Positions 35,160 through 44,928 of a DNA stretch of 48,040 nt are shown here, piece after piece. Where the stretch lies: assembly GCF_000264905.1 (NCBI RefSeq), contig NW_006763133.1:190475-238514 (forward strand), given 5' to 3'. The notes below the pieces were generated by a model, which saw only the letters and a list, made by a program, of their open reading frames with translations, was not told the DNA's origin and did not search any database. The translations under genes were made by a program, and so were the position numbers. Origin of the DNA: Stereum hirsutum FP-91666 SS1. Lineage: Eukaryota; Basidiomycota; Agaricomycetes; Russulales; Stereaceae. Positions within the stretch are counted from its first letter, which is position 1. Each line of letters begins with the position of its first letter.

Positions 35160-36133
35160 TCATCGGAGAACCTCCCTCTCCGGTTGCTCTGAGGGCTTGA
35201 CGGCCTCAGATACCGACCTCCCCAAATGTATTCCAGCCTCCACCGTTGAGGTAGGAGAAACGTTTTTGTTGCCACAGAGGAATGGTATCTATGTGCAGAA
35301 CAGACTGTGGAAGGCTTCACGGCAAAGAGAGACCATCGGCTCGAATTGGAAATAGTTGAAACCATTGACGGACACGATGAGTCTAATGATATCGTGAGAA
35401 ATAGGACATACTGTCCGTAGTCCTCGCGATTGTGTTAGCGGTGAAGTTGTGATCGAATCTTGAGTACGTGGACTCGGGCTCTCCCACCAATGAATGGACC
35501 GATGAGACGAGAATGAGAGTCGCTGTAAGGAACATCCACGTCCATTACGGAGATAATCATAAGCTCTGGACATCTTGCGCTTGACAGGAGAAGAATGTAA
35601 CGACTTCAATCGTAGCAAAGTAACCGGGCGGAAGTGTCGGCTTGAATGGCAGTATAAATGATGCCGGTAAATCAACGCACCATGGAACGCGCGACCAAGA
35701 CTACAACCTCTGAAACATACATGGGATATATCTGTGTGTGATGTTCCGCTCGATGATATTTTCTCCCTTTTTAGCCTCCGTGAGCCCACGGTATTTGGCC
35801 ATCCTCCATAACAAGGACAAAATGAAGCGTCTTCACCCTGACGAAGATCAGCGCTCAGCTATGATCCGCCTCGGTGCTCAGACCACTCCCGACGAACGCG
35901 GAACAACCGCAGCACGGAAATCATCCACCCTAGTAAGATCATCATCGCCCCAAGTAAATCATTGACTAGACAAAAGGAGAACTTACCCCACGGGCCAAGA
36001 AGAAAATTGTTGCCATTGAGTGACCACGTACGGCGCTGGTCATCCAGGGCCAAAATGCAATCTATTTCGATGTCGACAAAAACGGATCCACGGACGCCGC
36101 TGAATTCCGTATGCACCTGATAGTTTCGTAACA
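35160..36133 (-). repeat. Dispersed repeat, copy B
   Basis: The part 35,460-36,133 matches copy A (19,631-20,290) in inverted orientation. The part 35,160-35,450 matches fragments C1 and C2 near 10.2 and 10.6 kb. On the plus strand the frame ending at 35,965 (KMKRLHPDEDQRSAMIRLGA to SSSPQVNH) corresponds to the same frame in copy A, differing by an in-frame 18-base indel. Conservation also continues beyond the stop, so the element is not simply one exon. Confidence 0.65.
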
Positions 36134-36888
36134 ACGCCTAAGGATTGGCAAAGAGCAATGAAAGGAGGTGCGGCTTGTGAACATAGTCACTGTATTGAAC
36201 GTGTGTCAACGAAGTGATGAGTGTTTTCATTAGCCGGCAGATACTTTGTGTCTGATACTCGGATGTTTCTCTCTAACGGGATGCGGCGGATTGACCTTGC
36301 CGGATGTAAGAGCCTATAGTCAGCGAAGGTATAGATACAGAAGATATCTAAAGCACGAACCTCCGGAGCAATTCCCGTGGCTTGGGTCGATAGAACCAAA
36401 TCTTTTCGGCACCACTGTGGCGCGGCGACCACACTACAATCGTTCGTTCCGGGCATAACCAGCATTGATACGTCAATGGCTAGGTCCACCGAAACGGAAA
36501 TACCTGTTGCGCTCTGGAAGAATCGTATAAGGGGAAGACGGATGATAACCGCCCTAAACTGACTGCGCCCATCCCCTCTTGAACCAGGATTGTCCATGCC
36601 GCGAAGAGATGTCGTCGAGGATGTGGCGCTGTAGAAAATACCTTGAATCACCGATATGTCGACTTATATCAACTCCCATAAGCTTTTTTATGATCTCCTT
36701 GGGACAGCACCAAAAATACTTGGCCGGTGCCCGAAGCGAACCCGCTTTCATTCCCCTCAAGGAGATATTCTTTGTCCGTCTCATGGATTAGGCATCGCTC
36801 AAATGATTTGTAGTGAAGTAACGCCCGTTAAAGCAGAAGGATGCGTACATTTTCCACTAAGCTCATAAGAACATGAGTTACTTATAAC
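36134..36888. other. Intergenic, no supported gene
   Basis: A minus-strand frame at 36,187-36,651 contains ATGISVSVDLAIDVSML, which could be a membrane helix of a decayed gene, but no exons could be joined to it. Confidence 0.35.
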
Positions 36889-39231
36889 TTACGGGAACCA
36901 GCAATACTATACCATGGTGAGCCATTACATATCGTCAGCACACATCCACAAAATGGCAGGAATGGACAGACCCTGGCAAAACACTCGCCACACACCCCAT
37001 CCCTTCCCACGCCCATCCTGTCCCTTGCCCGATCGACTACCGCACAAGCCAAACAAGCCGGGAAAGCAGGATCACGAGCCATTCCATTAGGTGGGAAGCC
37101 GCGGTAGATGAGCTCGGAAGCACCTTCCAGCATCGATTCTATTTGCGTGGAGTTATACTACAAGCAGAGCCAGAGGGAGTGTCAGTATCGTATTCTCCGC
37201 AAAACAAGTCCAAGCCAGCAAAGTTTCGAAGGGGGAAGGAGCCGACGGACCTGTAGCTGAGCGGTTGTGGTATTCGTAACTCCGGTCGAACCATCTACCG
37301 GAGGCGAATTCGGTACCCAGACGATCAGTGGCACAATCGTATCATTACACCCAAAGAATGTCGTGTGCAGGTCAAGGCCTTCCTCCACGAAAGTCTCTGG
37401 AGACGGGATGGTGGGGAAGCGATAGTTTGGAACGAGAAGACTCCGGTTGAAGGTGGAAGAAAGCGACAAGCCAGCAGCATAGTTCTCGGACGTGTCAGCT
37501 TCCTGGAGATGACAAAGTGGTTACAGAGAGCCCGAGTAAGATGAGTATAATAAAAACACAAACGTTATCGAGACCAATTATAATGTCGAGTGCACGAGCC
37601 GGTGTAATCAGGGGTGCATAAGGAGTAATCTCTACAGTAAATTATTATCAGTCAGAAAGTAGATGGGCCACATCGGTCTCGAACACATACCACCATTGAT
37701 TCCTCCGTCCGTCATTCGTAGAATCGTCTCATTCACATCCAAATAATTGCCGTTACCCATGCCCGTGAACGGATTCGGGACATTCGCAGTGTCCACCTGC
37801 AACCCGACCTGCTTCCCGTCCTCGAAGAATGTCTCATTCACCGCTGTAGCCAGCGTGCCCAGAGCTTCAAAGAAAATATCGCTGGTAACATTATCTTGTG
37901 GGAAAATATTTGACGAAATGCCGAACGCAAAGGCCGCAGTGTCGAAATCCTGTGCGCAGAGTGACGCGTTGGTAGGGATGCCGGAGGCGAAGCGCGTTCC
38001 GAAGAGATGAGTGGGTAGAAACGCGGAGAGCGCAGTGTCGAATGAGCCAAATTCGAAGGGTGTGAGCTCGTATTGCGTATTTGTGAGGGGGATGAGTTCC
38101 TCGGCTTCGATGTTGGAGGTGTTTTCGTTAGGTGATTCGGTGAGCATGGTAATTATTGGGAATGGTTGTGAGAAGGATCGAAGGCTTGATCTGTACGGGC
38201 TCATCAGAGCAAGTTCGGAAGTAGGAGACGGTAACACTTACATGTTCATGAGACTAGAGAATGTAAGCTCGGTACCATGAGGGAGAGAGGTATCGAAGAA
38301 GTTCATGGGTGTAGTGCCGTTCACAAAGTGATAAGCGAGGGAGAACGCCCAGTAGTCTGCGAAGCTAACCGGAAAGCCTGCACCAAACTTGATACTCATA
38401 AGATCGATAATTCGTTCGACAACGATCTCGTTTGCCTCTGTAGCGTTCACACCGCCCGGCAAGAACTGAGATGTGGAACTGGTATTGTCTGCGGGCTTGA
38501 TGTGGTATAATGATGCCCCGTTAGCTGGCTTGTACAACGTTGAAGGGTAAACACAGGCACCTCAAGAATATCAAACAACGCGTTCCATCCTCCCCATTCC
38601 CCAATACCAAAAGCAAGCTCTCTGATCGTCGGGAACCCTGCTTGAGACAAACTCGTGACCAGCCAACTACCGCCGCTCAATCCTGCCAGATAATCCGCTG
38701 CCTGAAGCAACCCACCAGTACCGACCTCAGCAGATGTCGCGTTTCTACCGTCCAGTGCGTTCAGCTCGCCAGCGCCCGCAATGGTTGCACGATAGCCTCC
38801 ACCAGAAGCCGCTATTCCAAGACGCGGAAGTGCAGAAACGTTGGTCGATGAGAGAATAGAAGTGACGTAGTGTGGAAGGGTAACGTTGGAAGAAAGCGTG
38901 CTTTGAACATTAGAGAGATAGTCGCTGTAGGCAGAGGGAGCGAAAGCGGATCTACGAGTCTCTACGTAGTTCGATTCGTCAGCACTGAGAGCTTGAATGC
39001 CAGATAGACCGAGAGCAATCTGATTGTTGGGATTACGCAAGCGGTCTCAAATAAGCCCGGCAAAATGTCCACGCTACATGAATGGCAACCGCAGATAAGG
39101 AATGACAGTGGAGCATATGCATACGCACGGATGCGTCATAAGGCACATCACGGCCTGGAACATATGCGGCCATGAATGAATAAGCGACGAACGATGCGAT
39201 CAGGAAGAGGACGATCCTGGACGACCTTCAT
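36889..39231 (-). CDS. Secreted lysophospholipase / phospholipase B
   Basis: Eight exons: 39125-39231, 38561-39045, 38242-38495, 37691-38199, 37564-37631, 37251-37502, 36972-37157 and 36889-36906. The mature part is intact. Family marks are the oxyanion segment SGGGYRA, the nucleophile serine in GLSGGSW (about residue 159), and the catalytic aspartate in MTDGGING (about 446). Many N-x-S/T sites and Cys pairs lie near the end (CLACAVVDRARDR, CGECFAR), closing with RYCWFP from an 18-nt last exon. Known members are secreted or wall-bound and remove acyl chains from phospholipids and lysophospholipids. Introns are short (42-99 nt), and intron 2 (65 nt) has a perfect GCTAAC branch site. The first exon encodes a hydrophobic signal peptide, but its only ATG (39231) is one base out of frame with it; see findings. 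The length is about 625 residues. Confidence 0.9.
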
Positions 39232-39260
39232 TCACGTCTGATGGCAGAAGCTGGAAGCGC

Positions 39261-39322
39261 GAAGCACGAAGCTTGAAGCTTTGATCAAGCACGAAGCACG
39301 AAGCTGGGAGCTTTGATCAAGG
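39261..39322 (+). repeat. Two 30-bp direct repeats with TTGATCAA palindromes, just upstream of phospholipase B
   Basis: Units GAAGCACGAAGCTTGAAGCT (continuing TTGATCAAGC, 39261-39290) and GAAGCACGAAGCTGGGAGCT (continuing TTGATCAAGG, 39293-39322) lie 32 bp apart, 30-90 bp before the start codon. They could be regulatory sites; only the repetition is seen. Confidence 0.7.
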
Positions 39323-39344
39323 TGAGATCCAATAACCTGAATGA

Positions 39345-40020
39345 ATGACCGCGGCGCTTGCGCTTCTTGAAGTGAGGTTTCAGTGCCTTCCAGCGTCACC
39401 GCGCGCTCATCGCGACTTGCTTACTTGGGAATTTACGACGCAAGGCGTGTCTTCCTCTGCTCTTCCATGTCGTCCTCCCGCTCCCTCGCCATCTAACGAC
39501 ATACAAGCCGCCGCTCTCTCTCTCTCCTTTCTTTTCTCTATTTCTCTTTCTCGTGTCCTGGCTCAAACGCCGGCTTCTGAGCGCAACATCGACGTTTCAG
39601 CGGCTCACTCACCCTCTCTCGCTCGTCTCATTGCGCGACGCGTCTGCTGCTCAAAATGGCCCTTGTTCACCTATCGCTCTTCCCGCGTTCTCCTATCCCC
39701 GCATCCTCGCGTACAGACACGGCTCGGCCGCTGCTTAATGGTGTTTAACGGGAACTGAAGTATTGGCTACCCATGCGACGACATGTGGTGCAAGTCACTA
39801 GTAAGTTCATCCTCTTCTCGTCATGGTATTTCTTTCTCTTTCTTTCTCCTTCCACTGCCTCGGCGATATTTAGCCTCATAACGTGCCCTTATGAGTGTCA
39901 TGGGTTTGCTAGTCCCACCTGTGTGCCACACCGCTCCCTGTACCTCTCGCCCCTTGCTCCTCTGCGCGCACCTTGCACACTTCTCTGCACACTTCTCCGC
40001 ACGCTCTTTGCACGTCATTG
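39345..40020. other. Pyrimidine-rich stretch, no supported gene
   Basis: CTCTCT- and TTTCTT-rich DNA produces spurious frames on the plus strand (39,345-39,758 and 39,773-40,126). No splice or domain support. Confidence 0.45.
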
Positions 40021-40135
40021 TCCCTGCTACAGTCTATTCAGTGTGCTACCTCAGGTTAGACACTGTTGCCCGCTCTCTGCACGCATCGTCCCTGCTGCTG
40101 TCCCACAGCGCGCTACCGCAGGTTAGACGTCGCTG
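40021..40135 (+). repeat. Direct repeat pair before the minisatellite
   Basis: The block TCCCTGCT...GTGCTACCTCAGGTTAGAC recurs as TCCCTGCT...GCGCTACCGCAGGTTAGAC about 70 bp later, with GCTCTCTGCACG and GCTCTTTGCACG before them. Confidence 0.65.
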
Positions 40136-40220
40136 CTCGCTTCTCCTGGCACTCCTGGCACTCCGTGAACGAGCGTCCCACTGAGACCTTGTCCCTGGCG
40201 CGTCCGGCAAACCCGGCCGT

Positions 40221-40598
40221 GCCTCCAGGCAAATCGCAAAGGGGTGTCCTCTGTCTGGAGGGACTTGGTCGTATGTGCGCGTTTTCGCCTGGAGGCAAAT
40301 CGCATCACACCCTCGAGCTCCATCTGCCTGGAGGAACAATGTGTCTCGACTGCGCCCGCTTGGAGGCAAAACACGTCTTGACCTCCGTATGCCTGGAGGC
40401 ATGACGGGTTTTGACCGTCGTTTGTCTGGAGGCAACCTCCCCTCGGCTTCGTTTTGCTCGGAGGCAAAGTCTTGTCAAGCTCGGTCTGCCTGGAGGTCTG
40501 CCCTGCGACGATCGCGATTTGCCTAGAGGCAGATTGGCATAACGTTGCTGGTTCGACTGGAAGTTACCTATTCGACGCCGCACGTTTCGCCTGGAGGC
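40221..40598 (+). repeat. 33-bp minisatellite with GCCTGGAGGC core
   Basis: The core GCCTGGAGGC or close variants occur at 40253, 40287, 40326, 40358, 40391, 40424, 40456, 40488, 40521, 40554 (weak) and 40589, that is every 32-34 bp apart from one 39-bp step. The inverse form GCCTCCAGGC stands first at 40221. The core is nearly self-complementary, often followed by AAA or AAT, and the roughly 22-bp spacers differ from one another. The 33-bp period gives 11-residue repeats in every frame, which explains the frames here. Confidence 0.85.
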
Positions 40599-43420
40599 AC
40601 GGTCTCGAATCCTATGTTAGCGTCCGCGATGTATTTACGTACCATCATAATGAGATTGTGGTAAATACCTTGACTTTCCGAGCTCGCCACCTACCTGGAA
40701 CCCGTCCACAAGAACAACATGTTGCAGACCTTCGGATATGGCTCGACGGAAAGCAATTGCATTCTGATTCAACAGGACGGAGAGTACAAGAAAAGCGACA
40801 GACACGCGAAACAAAACATGGTTGGACGAAGAGCAATATGAAAACATGGGGCGCGGAGCCCTGCAAAACACCAAGAAAAACTGCCAAAGCAAAGACATCC
40901 TCAGCGCGACGAATCCATGGGCGAGCGCGACGAAGCCGTGGGCGAGCGCGACGAAGCCACGTACTATAACACCCTCAGAAAACGACTTTGCAGGGAGTGG
41001 GAAAACACTTACCGGAGGTATGTGCCAATACCTTCCGTGGGTACTCTCCCAGAGGTCTCCTTTGAACCACACCTCGCCTATGTAATGCAGGCTGCGGTTC
41101 GTGTCCGACCGGTGCAGCCCACAACCCTTTCGCCAACGCCTCTGGTCAGCCCTGTACGTATCAATCAATCCACACTCGACTTACTGCTCAACAGTGATCA
41201 TACGACCTGTCAACCCAGCATTACCCCACTTCTTCTGGGCCCAATCTTGGCAGGCCTTGATACACTGTTGTCTGGCACCCGGCTGGGTTCGCCACATATT
41301 AGGGCAAACGATCACCCATACTCGGAAAACCATTGCTGTGGTCGCCTTGGTTTGGGTCAGAGAGAGGACCATATCTTGTCCAGTGCAAACTTACCAAAAA
41401 TTTGATCGTGTTGCTGAGTGAAGAGGGTGTGTGGCGCCCACGAAAGGTATTTTCAGCTGGAATTGGTGTCTGTGGCTGAAAAAAATAAGGTCAAAATGAT
41501 AGCAAATGTTATCGAAAATCACTCACAGCGGCTTCAAAACACGGTCTTCAAGACGCGGCTCTCAAGATGCGATCTTCAAGGTGAATCTTCTGGTTCACTT
41601 CGCCATTCCCCGCCGCACGGACTTCCTCAAAGTCGACGCCACAAGCTAAAATTGGCGCCACCGCCACGTTAGTCATACCGAAATCGACGCGCATCTACTT
41701 ACGCGGTTTCCAATCTCGCGTAAACGCCAGAATAATCATCACCGGTTTTTCAAGAGCCTTACCAGCTTGACTCGCGCCCTCGATCCAACGCGTACTTAAT
41801 CCCACCAATCAACAATAACGAGCCGCTGGCCTACCTTGTTATTCCAGCGCGACATTCCACACCGTCCACCTTGTATTCAGATGCGCTCACCACGGCCGTA
41901 TGACTCACCCTCCCGAACAAAGGACACTCGCTCGCGCCCCAGTGGTGTCGATCCCGAACTGTTGGCCACGTTGCCAGTCGCTCGCCGCTGTGAACACTTG
42001 GTGAACACTCTCGACTATTGCCAGAATACAGTTTTTTTGCTCGCCGATACTGCTGTCAAGCTGGTCACGAATTGCATAATGAAGACCTGGACTATAAGTA
42101 CATGGTCTCTGATATTTGTATAAAACATCAAGTCTGTCAGTACGAGGCGCCGGGGAATGTTCGGTCAGCACACAGCTCTTGACGAACGAAAGCGATAAAC
42201 GCACCTATTCGTACCGACTCCCTGTACATTTATATCCCTTCTTCTAAGCCCAGAGGTGAACCATGTTGAGTATGGACTAAAGCGATCTGTACAAGCTCTG
42301 CATCTTTAACGAAGTTGACCCACGTGTCTGACACGTCTCCCCTCCAGAATTCAATCTCCGCCCAATTGGGCAACCGCCACCCCAACACCACAACCTCTGC
42401 TTCTTACCTGAGGCAATTCATGGCTTCATCTATTCTCTCTCGTTTTGTCTTGTGAGCTCGGATATAAGAGACAGCTAATTCTTCGTCTCGTGTGCCGTGT
42501 ATCTACACACATGGCGACCTTGAGACCGCTCGGGCCACATCCGCTTACACCACACGAGAATGCCCGAAACCGTGCATTGCCTCCAAGCACTTCCCCGTTC
42601 CCATTGAAGGCAGAATTTTGCTTAGTAAAACGCGCCGCGCTCTTATCTCCTCCCCCCATGCCCCGTGCCGCGCTCTTCCAGTCCAACGATGTTTGCCCCC
42701 AGTGCGAACGCACTTTTCTTACTGCGCCTACTTACATTATGTATCCGGCGCTTTAATCCAGCTTATGCCGGCCCTTGGTACCAGCACGTACGTTTTTTTT
42801 GACTCACTGCTCATCAATCTCCTTACTCACCACCTTACACGTCGTCTCTCTACGGTGACACGTAGTGCCTAGCACATACCTTCAAGAAACACTCTCCTTG
42901 CTCTTTCGTTCGTTGGCTGGACCAATGCTCTCGGCTACTCCGCGTTGATTTCGATGTTCAATCCCAAGAGGTGAATCCTGAGACCGACGATCGTGACTAT
43001 CACCTACTTAGTACTGGGGAGCGCTACCTTCGACAGCAGTCACCTTGCTTGGTGAGAAGATTCTGCAAGCACTTCAGGTCTGCTCCATACCAAAGGTACG
43101 CCCTTCATCAGTGATGGGAGTGCGTACGCCGTGCCCGACAGGCCCAGGTGTGACTGGCTTTTTGAAAGCCTTGAGCGTCATCGAAGCCCCCTGCCGCGGA
43201 GAAGTTGATTGATCTAAACTTCGATGCAGTAGTCAGATACTACGAAGCCTCGCTACTGGTGACAAGGTATTCATATCGAACAAGACTTGCCATGAGGGTC
43301 GATGACATTCAAGTGCGACGTTCCCTGCACATTGAGCTCACTGCTGTTCAGCACTACGCTGCCAGTGGCGCCGGGGACTTTTAGACGCCACACTCACCGG
43401 TGCCACATTTATAAGATGTT
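40599..43420. other. Decayed or unidentified DNA, no supported gene
   Basis: A GGGCGAGCGCGACGAAGCC unit is repeated in tandem at 40,919-40,957. Long frames on both strands (171 and 177 codons at 40,454-41,168) overlap each other and lack any support. A GTACC/GGGTACT cluster at 41,020-41,046 resembles the palindromic repeats at 6.1 and 8.7 kb. CTTCAAGA/CTCAAGATGCGATCTTCAAG motifs lie at 41,547-41,580. Confidence 0.4.
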
Positions 43421-43480
43421 TGTAGTTGTTTATTTCCGAGACGATTCTGAGCGATTACGGGGTTGTCGATGGACCTTCAA

Positions 43481-43947
43481 GCAAGGTAACTCCGACCATA
43501 TCCACGGCCCCTCGTCCTCCGCCGCCACCTCCTCCCGCCTCTTCCGCTACTGTCTCAACCTCTCCGCACTTAATCCGGCGATTCCCTCGCCTCTACCTCG
43601 CCTATCAAACGTCCCCAAACGCCTTGCAAAAAAAAAAGAGTTGCGAACGCCCTGGCGCCCAGGATTGCGTGAACGACGGCCGCTGCAAATCGTGCTGTCA
43701 CAATTTTTTCCTCGCCAAAGAGATGACCCGTAAATCGCGCCGTCACGGGCCCAATGCTGGTACGACGACACCAACATCCGACTTGTCCCCTCAGGTATCG
43801 CTACACTCGACGGTCAACCTGAGCGGGTTTACTTATGTGGCTCACATAGAAATGCCGCGGTTTTTAGTACGTTTCCTATTTCCAACCTATTTCTTCCCCT
43901 CCCTCATTAGCTTCCGGCTTCACTCGTATTTCCTCGCGGAGCAATGA
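43481..43947 (+). pseudogene. Cys-cluster exon remnant
   Basis: One plus-strand frame carries a proline run and then SCERPGAQDCVNDGRCKSCC followed by a His-containing segment. The Cys spacing recalls zinc-binding clusters that accompany agaricomycete transposon genes. There is no clear ATG and the frame ends at 43,947 in hydrophobic residues, so I treat it as a fragment. Confidence 0.3.
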
Positions 43948-44862
43948 AGGCTACCCAAGAAACGCGCTCATCACTCAATAATGTGGCGTTACCTTGCTTG
44001 CTAGGTCCTTCACACCCCCGTAATTATGCCAAGGATGCCAAAAAGCCAAACATGGTGGCGTAGTCCCACTACAACGAATTGTAGTCCGGGGGTAATACTA
44101 GGTGCCACTCCCGGTTTTCTTGCTCCAATATTGCTCTCCCAGGCAATACACACTCTCTTAAAGCGGGCCACTCCCAGGCTGCACTTGTGGTGTGCATTTT
44201 GTAGCGCAGCCGGAACCCCCTCAAGCAAGGTCCGGCAACTGGCGGAGACAGTGCTCCCCAGTCAGTCCATGATTTGTGGTAAAGGAAGGACCCGATGTTT
44301 ACACGATGTTGTCATTCTTTGAGGTTACGCCTGTAGCCGTTTCGCAGCAATACGGTGCGCTTAGGCAGATTCTCCTGTCATGGGATAAGTAACCCTTCCA
44401 CTCTCTAATAATCTTGTACTGACGGTCGCTGTCATCCTTACGGGGAACCTGTCTGCTTCTTCTGATACCATACCCCGTATTTTGCGATTAATGAGAGCAC
44501 ATCGGCGAGAGTTTGAACCCCGCTGCCACCGCTCCAACAGAATGCACCCCCAATCACCACTGGTTTCCAAAGTAGGCCACTACTGCCAGGCTGGTAGTAA
44601 ATGCTTCCTCTGTCAATGCCCTCGTGTGCCATGTATTTCGCTAGGTGATCTCACAAGCCGGCGTATCAGCCGTCAGCTATCTTGAGTTTGACAATCCGAT
44701 CCATCCGACTCATACGGCCATCCGTGGGCTCATTGGTTTTTTTCTCGCTGTACATGCTTCCGCTCTTATCGATATCGATATAAGTATGCGAGCGCAAACG
44801 TGTAGGGACCAAGGTACGTAACGCCATCGATAGCGTATCATGCAGGCAGGTATGTATTTTCG
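43948..44862. other. Upstream region of the KDZ-type gene
   Basis: No supported gene. A perfect hairpin ACTACAA-CGAA-TTGTAGT lies near 44,069-44,086. I looked for the inverted ends of a KDZ element on both sides of the gene and did not find a convincing pair. Confidence 0.4.
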
Positions 44863-44870
44863 TATATAAG
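44863..44870 (+). promoter_or_regulatory. TATA box of the KDZ-type gene
   Basis: TATATAAG, about 60 bp before the ATG at 44929. Confidence 0.55.
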
Positions 44871-44928
44871 CCTTTGATCTGGCCCAGCCGCGTCCTCCTT
44901 TGGAACGAGTCCGTCGAGTTTTTCTAAT

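Noticed and set aside
37251..37295. tRNA-like A box (TAGCTGAGCGGTT) and B-box-like GGTCGAACC
   Set aside because: The two boxes are too close, no acceptor stem forms, and the segment is coding exon 6 of the phospholipase B gene on the other strand.
38496..38560. Apparent frameshift in the middle of phospholipase B
   Set aside because: The frame change is explained by a 65-nt intron with GTGCCT donor, GCTAAC branch site and ATCAAG acceptor.
40221..40598. CRISPR-like array
   Set aside because: Short palindromic repeats with unique spacers look similar, but the core is only 10 bp and variable, no cas gene exists, and the genome is eukaryotic.
40454..41168. 171-codon plus-strand and 177-codon minus-strand frames
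   Set aside because: They overlap on opposite strands, one begins inside the minisatellite, and neither has a recognisable motif.
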